From CAZGSV01 sp964528605 (GTDB lineage: Bacteria; Armatimonadota; Zipacnadia; CAZGSV01), in contig CAZGSV010000020.1 of the NCBI GenBank assembly GCA_964528605.1, positions 1 to 40,036 on the forward strand: a DNA stretch of 40,036 nt. Reading direction: 5' to 3'. Each line of letters starts with the position of its first letter. Positions within the stretch are counted from its first letter, which is position 1. Both the position numbers and the translations under genes were made by a program. This document shows, piece by piece, positions 1 through 7,931 of this stretch. The notes under the pieces are model-generated. The model had not been told where the DNA came from. It was given only the letters and a program-made list of their open reading frames with translations, and searched no databases.

Positions 1-2
1 CG

Positions 3-578
3 CTATCCCTCGCCCCCCCCGCTGGCGCGCCCCTGCCGCCACAACGACTCGAGCACCGTGGCCACGTAGCGCCGCGTTTCGGCAAAAGGCGGTACCCCAC
101 CATACTGGCGCACCGCTCCCGGACCTGCGTTATAGGCCGCCAGCGCCAGCGGCAGACTCCCGAACCGGTCCAGCATCTGCCGCAGGTAGCGTGCTCCACC
201 GCGCACGTTCTGCTCGGGATCAAGAGCATCCGCCACGCCCAGCGCCCCAGCGGTCTCGGGCATCAACTGCATCAGCCCCAACGCCCCCTTGGGCGAAACG
301 GCCTCGACCTCCCCGCCCGACTCCGCCTCCAGCACGGCTGCCACCAGGCCCGCAGGCAGCCTGTATTCCGCCTCCCACTGACTCGCCAAAGCCCCGAAGC
401 GCTCGGAGTCGCCGGCCTTCGCTGTCCGCGCACACCGACCCCGGCTCACACCCAAAGCCTCTCCCGAAGCAGACACCTCTGCCAGGCGCTGCTCGATCTC
501 GGCCACGCGCATCTGAGCCCGCAGCCAGCCCTCAACGAGCCTTGGCGGCCCTTGAGGTCCTTGTAGTGGCCAACTCAT
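3..578 (-). CDS. SLT-type lytic transglycosylase in flagellar operon
   Basis: This is a 191-residue soluble lysozyme-like (SLT/Slt70 C-terminal) domain protein. The catalytic glutamate is expected in the AESGG segment near residue 86. It is followed by the family motifs GALGLMQLMPETA and AYNAGPGAV. No signal peptide is visible. It is the last gene of the flagellar run and its ATG at 578 lies 47 bases inside fliJ. An internal ATG at 512, 20 bases after the fliJ stop, would give a shorter protein and cannot be excluded. Position suggests a muramidase that opens peptidoglycan for the flagellar rod, the role FlgJ plays in enterobacteria; that role is inferred. The absence of an export signal implies either export through the flagellar apparatus or an unrecognised signal. 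The domain call is firm; the start is not. Confidence 0.85.
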   Translation of the reverse strand: MSWPLQGPQGPPRLVEGWLRAQMRVAEIEQRLAEVSASGEALGVSRGRCARTAKAGDSERFGALASQWEAEYRLPAGLVAAVLEAESGGEVEAVSPKGALGLMQLMPETAGALGVADALDPEQNVRGGARYLRQMLDRFGSLPLALAAYNAGPGAVRQYGGVPPFAETRRYVATVLESLWRQGRASGGGEG

Positions 579-984
579 CTATCACCGCCTGCTCCTCGCG
601 CAGTTGCTCCGCGCGCAAGCGACGCAAATGGCGCGCCTTCAACCGCTCCACCATCTGGCGCTCCTGCCACGCCCGCACCACCGCCTCGCGCTCATGCTCC
701 GCAGCGGCGCCCTTCTCTCGGGTCACCGCCGCTGCCTGCGAACTGTCCGCCCGCAGCGCATGCTCGTGTTCCTCGCCTAGCAGCAGTTCCCTGGCGTCCG
801 CCGCCTGCCGCCGCTGTGAGGCTACGGCCTCCTGGCCCGCGAGCCACTGCGCCAGCGCCTGCTGCTCCTCCTCACGCGCCTGCAACAACTGTCTGCTCGC
901 CCGCGCCAGCAGCGCCGCCCGCTGCGCCTCCATGATGCGGCGGCACTCAAGCAGTCGTTCCAGTTTGAAGTCGCTACGCCTCAT
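532..984 (-). CDS. fliJ: Flagellar export chaperone FliJ
   Basis: The 150-residue protein is almost entirely charged, alanine-rich heptad helix. It opens with the FliJ-like pattern MRRSDFKLERLLECRR. FliJ is the coiled-coil stalk component that couples the FliI hexamer to the FlhA export gate. The ATG at 984 is preceded by a GGAGGAGG-type ribosome site located inside the end of fliI, with which it overlaps by 11 bases. The downstream transglycosylase overlaps its 3' end. Sequence alone is weak for FliJ because the family is low complexity, but length, coiled coil and position directly after fliI agree. Confidence 0.85.
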   Translation of the reverse strand: MRRSDFKLERLLECRRIMEAQRAALLARASRQLLQAREEEQQALAQWLAGQEAVASQRRQAADARELLLGEEHEHALRADSSQAAAVTREKGAAAEHEREAVVRAWQERQMVERLKARHLRRLRAEQLREEQAVIDELATTRTSRAAKAR

Positions 985-2326
985 CCTGCTCGCCTCCTCC
1001 CTGCAGCAATGCCCCCAGCGCCGCGGCCGCCTGCTCCAGGCTCACCCGCTGCTCCACCGGCTGCGAGAGAAACCCCAACGCTGCCTCAATCTTCTCCAGC
1101 GCGAAATCTATGCGCCGGTTGGACCCCCTCGCGTAGGCCCCGATGTTGATCAGGTCCTCCGCCTCCTTGTAGGCCGCCAACACTTGCCGAAAGCGGTTGG
1201 CCGCCTCCATCTGCGGCGCGCTCACCAAGTCCGGCATCAGCCGCGACAGGCTCTGCACCGGGTCTATCGCCGGGAAGATCCCCCGCATCGCCATCTCGCG
1301 CGACAGCACGATGTGCCCGTCCAAAATGCTGCGCGCCGTGTCGGCCACCGGCTCGTTCATATCGTCGCCCTCCACCAGCACCGCGTAAATGCCCGTGATC
1401 GAACCCCGCTCCGAAGTCCCCGCTCGCTCCAGCAGCCGGGGCAACATCGCGAAAACCGAAGGCGTGTAGCCCCTGCTAGCTGGCGGCTCCCCAACCGCCA
1501 ATCCCACCTGTCGCTGCGCCCCTGCTACCCGCGTGATGGAGTCCATCAGCAGCAGTACGTCCTTGCCCTGATCGCGGAAGTACTCCGCCACCGCCGTGGC
1601 CGCAAAGGCCGCATTGAGCCGCTTCAGCGCCGGCTCGTCGGAAGTGTTCACCAGCACCACCGAGCGCGCCAGCCCCTCCTGGCCCAAGTCGCGCTCCAAG
1701 AACTCGCGCACCTCACGACCGCGCTCGCCGATCAACCCCACCACGTTTACGTCCGCCCTGGCGTGGCGAGCAATCATGCCCAGCAAAGTGCTCTTGCCCA
1801 CGCCACTGCCCGCGAACACTCCGAGCCGCTGGCCCTTGCCACAGGTCAGCAGTGCATTCACCGCGCGGACGCCCAAATCCACCGGTACCTTGATGCGGGT
1901 TCGGGCCAGCGGGCTCGGTGGCTGCGCCAACAGCGGATAGTAGCACTCGGGAGTGGGAGGTAATCCCCCGTCTAAGGGCCTGCCCTGCCCGTCAATCACG
2001 CGACCCAGCAGCGCTTTGCCCACCCCTACGCTGACCGGCCGCCCCGCCGCCACTATCTCGCTGCCCGGCTCTATCCCCTCGATCTCGTCCAGAGGCATCA
2101 GCACCAGCGTGTCCCGCCGGAAACCCACCACCTGCGCCGGCACCGGCTGCGCCGCCCCGCGGCCGCACACGTAGCACAGGTCGCCGATGCGCGCCGGTGG
2201 CCCCGCCGATTCGATGGTCAGCCCCACCACCTGCAACACCCGCCCCATCTGCACCAGCAGTTCCGCCCGCTCCGCAACCTGCGCGTGCGCCTCCAGGCTC
2301 AACCGTCGCTCCTGCGCTACCGCCAC
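974..2326 (-). CDS. fliI: Flagellum-specific export ATPase FliI
   Basis: This 450-residue protein is the F1-beta-like ATPase that energises flagellar type III export. The Walker A loop GSGVGKST ends at about residue 180. IGERGREVREFLE and the Walker B segment LLLMDSITRVA follow, then the GEPPASRGYTPSVF motif typical of FliI/YscN. The start is a GTG at 2326 with GGAGGG eight bases upstream, inside the end of fliH. The stop of fliH is one base away. Length and all catalytic motifs are normal for the family. Confidence 0.97.
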   Translation of the reverse strand: MAVAQERRLSLEAHAQVAERAELLVQMGRVLQVVGLTIESAGPPARIGDLCYVCGRGAAQPVPAQVVGFRRDTLVLMPLDEIEGIEPGSEIVAAGRPVSVGVGKALLGRVIDGQGRPLDGGLPPTPECYYPLLAQPPSPLARTRIKVPVDLGVRAVNALLTCGKGQRLGVFAGSGVGKSTLLGMIARHARADVNVVGLIGERGREVREFLERDLGQEGLARSVVLVNTSDEPALKRLNAAFAATAVAEYFRDQGKDVLLLMDSITRVAGAQRQVGLAVGEPPASRGYTPSVFAMLPRLLERAGTSERGSITGIYAVLVEGDDMNEPVADTARSILDGHIVLSREMAMRGIFPAIDPVQSLSRLMPDLVSAPQMEAANRFRQVLAAYKEAEDLINIGAYARGSNRRIDFALEKIEAALGFLSQPVEQRVSLEQAAAALGALLQGGGEQDEA

Positions 2327-2327
2327 C

Positions 2328-3005
2328 TCAGATGCCCTCCTCCGTCCAAGTCTGCTCCAGCCGCTCTGCCTGCTGGCTTATCCGCCCATCCACGGTCCCG
2401 CGCTCGCCGGTCACCACCACGCCAATGTCCGGCCCCTCAACCAGTTCCACCTCGGCCACTCCGAGAGCCCCGATCGCCTCCTGTAGCCGCTCCAGGCCCA
2501 CGCGCGCCGCCTGCGCCGGCAGCAACACGCGCACCCGCAGACCGCTCGCGTCGCCAAAGCGACCGACCGCCTCCCCTGCCAGCGCGGCAAGCAGTTCGGG
2601 CCTTTCCTCAATCTGCCGGCGAAGGAACCGCTCCGCCACGGTCAGCGCCAAGCGCGCCACCCCCGCCGGCAGCCCCTCTATCAAGCGCTCATACTCAGCC
2701 CGTAGTCGCTCCCCCACTCCCTCCATCGTCCGACGCAACCGCACCGTCTCGGCGCTCAGTTCCTCCTCCGCCGCGCGTTGCCCGCTCGCGTAACCTTGCT
2801 CCCGCGCCTCACGCCTCAGTCCCTCCGCCTCCGCGCGCGCCCGCGCCACCATTTCCTCCGCCGCCCGCTTCGCCTCCGCCAGCAGAGACGCGGCGCGCTC
2901 CGCCCCCTCCTCCCTGGCGTCCTCCACCCGTCTTGACAAAGGCGGCAGCGTCGCCGGCACCGGAGCCGCGCACGGGGGGCGCCCCTCTTTCAGCACGCTA
3001 CTCAA
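2328..3005 (-). CDS. fliH: Flagellar export stator protein FliH
   Basis: The 225-residue protein has a long alanine/glutamate/arginine coiled coil (about residues 25-90) and a C-terminal FliH/YscL/V-ATPase E-like domain with the stretch LTVAERFLRRQIEE. FliH binds FliI and docks the ATPase at the C ring. The start appears to be TTG at 3005 with GAGGAG just upstream, overlapping the fliG stop by eight bases. A GTG at 2996 is a weaker alternative. The gene sits between fliG and fliI as in many bacteria. Confidence 0.9.
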   Translation of the reverse strand: MSSVLKEGRPPCAAPVPATLPPLSRRVEDAREEGAERAASLLAEAKRAAEEMVARARAEAEGLRREAREQGYASGQRAAEEELSAETVRLRRTMEGVGERLRAEYERLIEGLPAGVARLALTVAERFLRRQIEERPELLAALAGEAVGRFGDASGLRVRVLLPAQAARVGLERLQEAIGALGVAEVELVEGPDIGVVVTGERGTVDGRISQQAERLEQTWTEEGI

Positions 3006-4011
3006 CGATCTCCTCCTCTCCTGCCCGCGCGATGGTCAGACGCCCTTCCTCCTCCAACCGCCGAATGCTCGCCACCACCCGCTGCTGCGCCTCCTCCACC
3101 ACGCTCACCCGTTGCGGGCCGAGCAGTTCCATCTCCTCCCGCAAGTGCTCCCCCGCGCGCTGCGACATGTTGCGGAAGATCTTCTCCCTCACTTGGTCCC
3201 TCGTCTTCTTCAGCGCCAGCGCCAGGTCCGTCGCCGGCACCTCCATGAGCACCTGCTGCAGCGCCCGGTCCTCCAACTCCACGATGTCCTCAAAAACGAA
3301 CATCCGGTTGCGCACCTCCTGCGCCAAGGAGGCGTCCACCTGCTCCAGGTGCTCGATGATCGCCTCCTCGGTCGTCCGGTCCACGCGCTGCAGAATCTCG
3401 GCCAGCATCTGCGCCCCGCCCAGGCTCTCGTAGCCCTCCCCCTCCCCCCCCGACATCTTCCCCTGCAGCACCCCCTCTACCTCCTTCACCACCTCGGGCG
3501 TGATGTGACCGAGCGTCGAAAGCCGGTAGGCAATCTCCGTGCGCACCTCTTGCGGCAGTTGAGAGAGCACGTACGCCGCTTGCTCGGGCTTCACGTAGGC
3601 CAGCACCAGCGCCACCGCCTGCGGGTGCTCCGAGCGCACGAAGTTGAGCAGTTGGCCCGGGTCCGCCTTGCGCAAAAACTCAAAAGGCACGCTGTGCGCC
3701 ATCGAGGACAGCTGGCTCACTATCTGCGCCGCCCGCCGGTCCCCCAGCGCCGCCGAGAGCAACCCGCGCACGTACTCCGTCCCTCCCCCCGCCATGTGCT
3801 TCTGCGCCACCGCAAGTTCCAAGAACTCTTGCAGCACCGCCCTCTGCTGCTCCGCTGTCAGCCGGCTCAGCCCCATCATCTCCTGCGCCAAGTCACGAAT
3901 CTCCTCCTCGGACAGGTGCCTCAGCACCTTTGCCGAGACTTCCTGCCCTAGCGCCAGCAGCACCACCGCCGCCTTCTGCCGACCGTTCAGAGCCACCCGC
4001 TCCACTCGCAC
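2998..4011 (-). CDS. fliG: Flagellar motor switch protein FliG
   Basis: This 337-residue protein is FliG, which links the MS ring to the C ring and carries the charged torque helix that meets the stator. The N-terminal GRQKAAVVLLALGQEVSAKVL, the mid-domain EHPQ motif (in SEHPQAVALVLAYV) and the C-terminal charged domain with VRNRMFVFEDIVELEDRALQ are all present in order. The start is GTG at 4011 with GGAGG eight bases upstream, placed in the end of fliF. Length is normal. I see no unusual substitution in the torque helix. Confidence 0.97.
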   Translation of the reverse strand: MRVERVALNGRQKAAVVLLALGQEVSAKVLRHLSEEEIRDLAQEMMGLSRLTAEQQRAVLQEFLELAVAQKHMAGGGTEYVRGLLSAALGDRRAAQIVSQLSSMAHSVPFEFLRKADPGQLLNFVRSEHPQAVALVLAYVKPEQAAYVLSQLPQEVRTEIAYRLSTLGHITPEVVKEVEGVLQGKMSGGEGEGYESLGGAQMLAEILQRVDRTTEEAIIEHLEQVDASLAQEVRNRMFVFEDIVELEDRALQQVLMEVPATDLALALKKTRDQVREKIFRNMSQRAGEHLREEMELLGPQRVSVVEEAQQRVVASIRRLEEEGRLTIARAGEEEIVE

Positions 4012-4014
4012 CGC

Positions 4015-5550
4015 CTATTCCTCCACCAGCCAGCGCCGCAGCAGCCGCGCCAGCGCCTCGGGACGCTCGCCGGCCTCGCTCGTCAGGTCCTCCACCAAGC
4101 GGCGCTCGTATGGCGTCGTCTCTGCCGCCGACTCCGAGGCCTGCAGTGCCTCCAACGTGGTCGCGCCCCGCCGCTCGCCCGCCTTCAGCAGGCGCAGCAG
4201 CAGCAGCGTGGTCACCAACACCGCGACCAGAGGCAGTAGCCCGCTCGCCCATTGCACCACCCGCCGCCAACGCTCCGCCCCCTGCTGCGCCGTCTGCGCC
4301 CGCCGCGCCTCGTTCTTGCCGGCGAAGGGCACCGCCTCAATCGTGATGGTGTCGCCCCGGCCCGAGTCTATCCCCGCCGCCGCCGCCACCGCGCCCCTGA
4401 TCTTGTCCGCCTGTTCCACGTTAGGCGACTCGCCGTCCACCAGAACCGCCACCGACAGGCGCTTGACGTCCCCAGGCGCCTCCACCACCCGCTCGCTGAC
4501 CGAACTCACCTCGTAGTTCACCGTCTCCTCCGTGCGGCTGTACTGCCCCGCGCCGCCCGCGGTCACCGCGTAACCCGGCACGCCACCCGCCAGGTTGGAG
4601 GTCGTCCCCGGAATCCCTCCCGGCACCCGCCCGCCCCCCCCGCCGTAGGTCTCCTCGGTCACCTGCCGGCTGCGAGCCACGCCCTTCCCCTGAGGACCCG
4701 CTTCGTGACGCGTGCTCTCGCGCTCGGTGCGGTCGAAGTTCAAGTCCGCCGCCACCCGCACCACCGCCGCCGACTCCCCCATCACCGGCGCCAGCATCGT
4801 CTGCACCCGCTGCTCCAGGTCGCTCTCGAAACGACGCGTCAGTTCCGCGCGCGAATCCCCCTCGCCGAAGAAGTCACCCGCACGCCCCGCCACCGGCGTC
4901 AACTGGTTCATCGTCGAATCCAGCACCACCACGTTCTCCAGCGCCAACCCCTCTACGCTGTGCGAGACCAGATGCACGATCGCCCCCACCTGCTTGCGCG
5001 ACAACGCCCTCCCGGGGTCCAAATCCACCACCACAGACCCCGTCGTCGGCTTCTCCTCTTGCTCGAACAGCGCCGGCTCCGGGCACACCAGATGCACCCG
5101 CGCCGACCGCACCCCCTGCATCTGGCAGATCGTCTCCGCCAACTCGCCCTCCTGTGCCCGCCGAATGTCCACCCTCTGCTTCTCCGCGCTGTAGCCCAGA
5201 GGCACCCGGTCCAACAGTTCGTACCCGCCCGTCGGCGCGCGCGGCAGCCCGCGCTCCGCCAGCAGCAACCTAGCCTGATGCGCCTTCGCCGCCAGCACCT
5301 CAATCTCCGTACCGTCGGCACTGCCGCGATACGGTATGTGGGCCGCCGCCAGCGCCTGCTCCACCGCCAGCCGATCCGAGGGAGAGAGGCCCGAGGCCAG
5401 CGGCCGGTAACTCGGCCTGGCGGCCCACACCACCAACGCCACCGCACATGCCCCCATCAGCGCCGCCGCCCCCGCAGCCACCATCTGCTGCTGCGCGCTC
5501 AGGCCGCGCCACCTCTCCCCAATGCTCCTTCTCAGCGTCTGCAGGCTCAT
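4015..5550 (-). CDS. fliF: Flagellar MS-ring protein FliF
   Basis: FliF forms the membrane MS ring on which the basal body assembles. The protein has an N-terminal membrane segment (about residues 23-44), a YscJ/FliF ring domain containing the RIAxQGELAETI-like region, a second FliF domain with a glycine-rich loop, and a C-terminal membrane segment (VAVLVTTLLLLRLLKA) followed by the short tail that binds FliG. I start it at the ATG at 5550 (511 residues), because GGGGGAG lies six bases upstream. In-frame ATG 5556 and TTG 5565 abut or precede that site. It follows fliE by under 20 bases. Confidence 0.95.
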   Translation of the reverse strand: MSLQTLRRSIGERWRGLSAQQQMVAAGAAALMGACAVALVVWAARPSYRPLASGLSPSDRLAVEQALAAAHIPYRGSADGTEIEVLAAKAHQARLLLAERGLPRAPTGGYELLDRVPLGYSAEKQRVDIRRAQEGELAETICQMQGVRSARVHLVCPEPALFEQEEKPTTGSVVVDLDPGRALSRKQVGAIVHLVSHSVEGLALENVVVLDSTMNQLTPVAGRAGDFFGEGDSRAELTRRFESDLEQRVQTMLAPVMGESAAVVRVAADLNFDRTERESTRHEAGPQGKGVARSRQVTEETYGGGGGRVPGGIPGTTSNLAGGVPGYAVTAGGAGQYSRTEETVNYEVSSVSERVVEAPGDVKRLSVAVLVDGESPNVEQADKIRGAVAAAAGIDSGRGDTITIEAVPFAGKNEARRAQTAQQGAERWRRVVQWASGLLPLVAVLVTTLLLLRLLKAGERRGATTLEALQASESAAETTPYERRLVEDLTSEAGERPEALARLLRRWLVEE

Positions 5551-5568
5551 CGCCATCTCCCCCAAGCG

Positions 5569-5853
5569 TCAGATCTGCATCCGCATTAGTTCCTGATACG
5601 CCTCCACTGCCTTGTTGCGCACCTGCAGCGCAAACTGCAACGCCAAGGCAGCCTCCTCCACCGCCAGCGCCACCTGGTGCAACTCGCCCTCCCCGCGCGC
5701 CATGAACGCCTCCACTCGTTGGTCCGCCGTCGTCTGCATCGCCCCTAGCCGCTCGATCGCCGCCCCCAGCGCGGCCGCAAACTCGTCCGCCACCTGTCTC
5801 GCCGTCTGCGCCCGCATCGCAGGCGCTGCTCCCGCTATCGCCTCTACCCGCAT
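5569..5853 (-). CDS. fliE: Flagellar hook-basal body protein FliE
   Basis: This small protein (94 residues from the ATG at 5853) joins the MS ring to the rod and is the first exported rod component. The C-terminal half contains the FliE signature of an alpha-helical segment ending VRNKAVEAYQELMRMQI, with LALQFALQVRN before it. An in-frame GTG at 5862 gives three more residues, but the G-rich ribosome site abuts it and is better spaced for 5853. It lies between flgC and fliF, the usual order. Confidence 0.93.
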   Translation of the reverse strand: MRVEAIAGAAPAMRAQTARQVADEFAAALGAAIERLGAMQTTADQRVEAFMARGEGELHQVALAVEEAALALQFALQVRNKAVEAYQELMRMQI

Positions 5854-5868
5854 CGCCACCACCCCCGT

Positions 5869-6288
5869 CTAAACCACAAGGTCCAAGGCCAACTTCGCCA
5901 TCCGCTTGGTCCCACTCAGGCACGCCAGGTTGGCCTCGTACGAACGCGTGCACGAGATCAGATCCGCCATCTCCATCACCGGCTCGATATTGGGATAGGC
6001 CACGTACCCCGAGCCGTCGGCGTCCGGATGACCCGGGTCGTACACCAGCCTCGGCGGCCCGGCATCCGAAAGCACCGCCACCACCTGCACTCCGCCGACC
6101 AGGGGACTGCCCGTCTCGGCCAGCGCCGCCTCGCGCGCCTCGAAGACCGGAACCCTGCGGCGATATGGCCCCCCGTCCGACGAGCGCGTGCTTTGCACGT
6201 TCGCCAGGTTGCCCGCGATCAGGTCCAGCCGCAGACGCTGGGCCGTGAGCCCTGAGGCGCTGACCGCCATGGTGTCGAACACGCTCAT
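5869..6288 (-). CDS. flgC: Flagellar proximal rod protein FlgC
   Basis: The 139-residue protein carries the rod/hook N-terminal motif (MSVFDTMAVSASGLTAQRLR, then GNLANVQSTR) and a C-terminal helical segment (MADLISCTRSYEANL) that matches the FlgC end. FlgC polymerises with FlgB and FlgF into the proximal rod. Its ATG overlaps the flgB stop as ATGA at 6288-6285, indicating translational coupling. Length is normal. Confidence 0.96.
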   Translation of the reverse strand: MSVFDTMAVSASGLTAQRLRLDLIAGNLANVQSTRSSDGGPYRRRVPVFEAREAALAETGSPLVGGVQVVAVLSDAGPPRLVYDPGHPDADGSGYVAYPNIEPVMEMADLISCTRSYEANLACLSGTKRMAKLALDLVV

Positions 6289-6695
6289 GCCGTTTGCCTC
6301 CCTTCCGTGATGACCGCGCGCAGCACTTGAATGCGCTTGGCCAGCAGCCGCCCCGCCACCTCCGCCAGTAGCGCGTTCGCGGCCAAGCGCACCGACTCCA
6401 CCTCCGCCTCAACGTTGTTCTCGTCCGCCCTCGCACTCGTCTCCATCTCGCGGTAAAGCGCGGGCGCTGAGCCCGCCGACGGCGATGAGCCGGTCAGGTG
6501 CGCCGGGTGCGTGCGCGCCACCCCGCCCCCACGCTCCTCCGCCAGAGCCAACCCAAACATCACGTCGAAACGTTTGAACGCCGGGGTATCCACATTCGCC
6601 AGGTTGTGGGCTAGCGCCCTTTGGCGCGCCGCCGTGTAGTCGAGCACATAGCGCAACGCCCGTGTTGTCCGTTCTGCAAGTAGGCCGCTGTTCAT
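6285..6695 (-). CDS. flgB: Flagellar proximal rod protein FlgB
   Basis: This 136-residue rod protein begins with an amphipathic N-terminal helix and the motif AHNLANVDTPAFKRFDV, which is the FlgB version of the rod family signature. The C-terminal helix around VRLAANALLAEVAGRLLAKR completes the family pattern. It is the first gene of the basal-body block. AGGCAGGAAG precedes the ATG. The leader upstream is about 130 bases if the TATAAT at 6840-6835 is the -10 element. Confidence 0.96.
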   Translation of the reverse strand: MNSGLLAERTTRALRYVLDYTAARQRALAHNLANVDTPAFKRFDVMFGLALAEERGGGVARTHPAHLTGSSPSAGSAPALYREMETSARADENNVEAEVESVRLAANALLAEVAGRLLAKRIQVLRAVITEGRQTA

Positions 6696-6834
6696 CTTCC
6701 TGCCTCACCGGCGAAGGATCCACTCTCACCTTCGCAGCCCCGGCCGCTCCCGCCCTTTCATCCTTGCCCAGCGAGCGGCGGCCGTACTACCTGCTTCCCC
6801 TCACTCCAAGATTCCGCTCTCGCCGCAGCGAGGG

Positions 6835-6840
6835 ATTATA
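6835..6840 (-). promoter_or_regulatory. Candidate -10 element for flgB operon
   Basis: A perfect TATAAT reads on the minus strand inside GCCTATAATCC. No good TTGACA-like -35 is placed 17 bases upstream. The string GCCTATAA also resembles the sigma-28 -10 (GCCGATAA), with a TAAG 13 bases before it, but early basal-body genes are not usually under sigma-28. Transcription would start near 6828. Confidence 0.4.
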
Positions 6841-6876
6841 GGCCGCGCCCCCCACCCTTACCGGCCTGCGGGAAAT

Positions 6877-6885
6877 TGTGGATAA
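6877..6885 (-). promoter_or_regulatory. Single DnaA-box match
   Basis: The minus strand reads TTATCCACA, the consensus DnaA box, here as one isolated copy. A related TTGTCCACA lies at 7890-7882, just upstream of the HDOD start. Two boxes about 1 kb apart do not make an origin. Confidence 0.4.
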
Positions 6886-6985
6886 CTATTCCGCCCCCCC
6901 CGTGTCGCACACCCATCCCGCACTCTTCGCTGACCGCCTCGTTGCCTCGGCCTGCGAAGGCCCTCGCCGGCGCCCTGGGCCCCAA

Positions 6986-7867
6986 TCACTCCTCCACCAG
7001 CCGCTCCAACTCAGCAGCCGACTGCGGCACCTCCTCCCGCACCGACAGCAACACCGCAGCTGGCACGCGAGCCAAAGGCAGCGCACTCTCCGATATCTCC
7101 CGCGCCCGAACCTCCGGAACCGCGCCCACCCCCAGCGACAGCACCAACGCATCCGCCACTTGTACCGCCGCCGCCAGGGCCACGTCCACCTCCGCTGCCG
7201 CGGGCGCGTGGTGGTAGGTCACCGCCTCCGCCAGAGACTCCGGCAAGCGCCACTGCTGCGCCAGCACGCCCCCGATCTCCGCGTGCGAGCATCCCAGCAC
7301 CTCCGCCTCCGCCTCCGCGAACGATTTCCCCTCGCGCTCCACCTTGCGGCAGATGCTAACGAACTGCTCCCCGTGGTTGGCCGCGATCACAATCTTCCCT
7401 ACGTCGTGCAGCAGCCCCGCCACGAAAGCCTGCTCCGCCAGCGCGGGCCGCACCCGCGCCTCAAGCAGCCGCGCCGCAGTCGCGGTCCAGACCGAGTGCC
7501 GCCACAGTCCCTCTTGCGAGCAGCCGTAACCGCGCAATGGCTGGCTCAGCGTCGCTCGCGCGCTCGCCGTCAGTACCACACTCCGCAGTGCGTCGGACCC
7601 CAATAGCACCGCTGCCTCGGTCACCGTCGCGATCCGGCGTGCATAACCGTAGTAGGCGGAATTGGCCAGGCACAGCAACCTCGCCGTTAGCCCGGGATCC
7701 GTCGTCACCACTTGCGCGATCCTCGCGGCGCTCGTGTCCGGATCCCGCAGCATCGCCAGCACCCGCAGCGTTGCTGCCGGCAGACTGGGCACGTCCTTTG
7801 CGCCCTTCAGCAGGCGCTCGGCCCGGCGCAGCGCAGTCACCTCAGGCGCAATCACTCCGAGCGGCAT
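6986..7867 (-). CDS. HDOD domain signalling protein
   Basis: The 293-residue protein is an HDOD domain, a degenerate HD-phosphohydrolase fold used in signalling and often linked to motility and two-component systems. The N-terminal LPSLPAATLRVLAMLRDP, the DPGLTARLLCLANSAYYG motif and a retained HD-like pair in LLHDVGKI are visible. The start is the ATG at 7867 because AGGGAG sits nine bases upstream. The frame stays open to 7966, but that extension lacks such a site and would overlap the CheD-like gene. It lies between the CheD-like gene and flgB on the same strand, so a motility role is likely but inferred. Confidence 0.9.
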   Translation of the reverse strand: MPLGVIAPEVTALRRAERLLKGAKDVPSLPAATLRVLAMLRDPDTSAARIAQVVTTDPGLTARLLCLANSAYYGYARRIATVTEAAVLLGSDALRSVVLTASARATLSQPLRGYGCSQEGLWRHSVWTATAARLLEARVRPALAEQAFVAGLLHDVGKIVIAANHGEQFVSICRKVEREGKSFAEAEAEVLGCSHAEIGGVLAQQWRLPESLAEAVTYHHAPAAAEVDVALAAAVQVADALVLSLGVGAVPEVRAREISESALPLARVPAAVLLSVREEVPQSAAELERLVEE

Positions 7868-7931
7868 TTGGGCCTGCTCCCTGTGGACAAAGCGGCGGCC
7901 GCTTGCCCAAGTACTCCACCCGCCAAGAGCG

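Larger units (their letters stand above)
6696..6985. other. Intergenic region: flgB leader, promoter-like site, DnaA box
   Basis: These 290 bases lie between flgB and the HDOD gene, both on the minus strand. I see no convincing gene. The region holds a minus-strand TATAAT (6840-6835) and one exact match to the DnaA box consensus at 6877-6885 in a short AT-rich patch. The remainder is C-rich on the plus strand. Confidence 0.6.

Noticed and set aside
191..1963. Long plus-strand frame across fliI and fliJ
   Set aside because: It is antisense to fliI, fliJ and the transglycosylase, is Arg/Pro/Ser-rich and has no ribosome site. High G+C produces long antisense frames; similar ones lie opposite fliH-fliG (2285-3433), fliG (3112-3951) and fliF (4252-5589).
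6877..7890. Replication origin
   Set aside because: Only two DnaA-box matches 1 kb apart, no AT-rich unwinding region and no dnaA, dnaN or gidA nearby.
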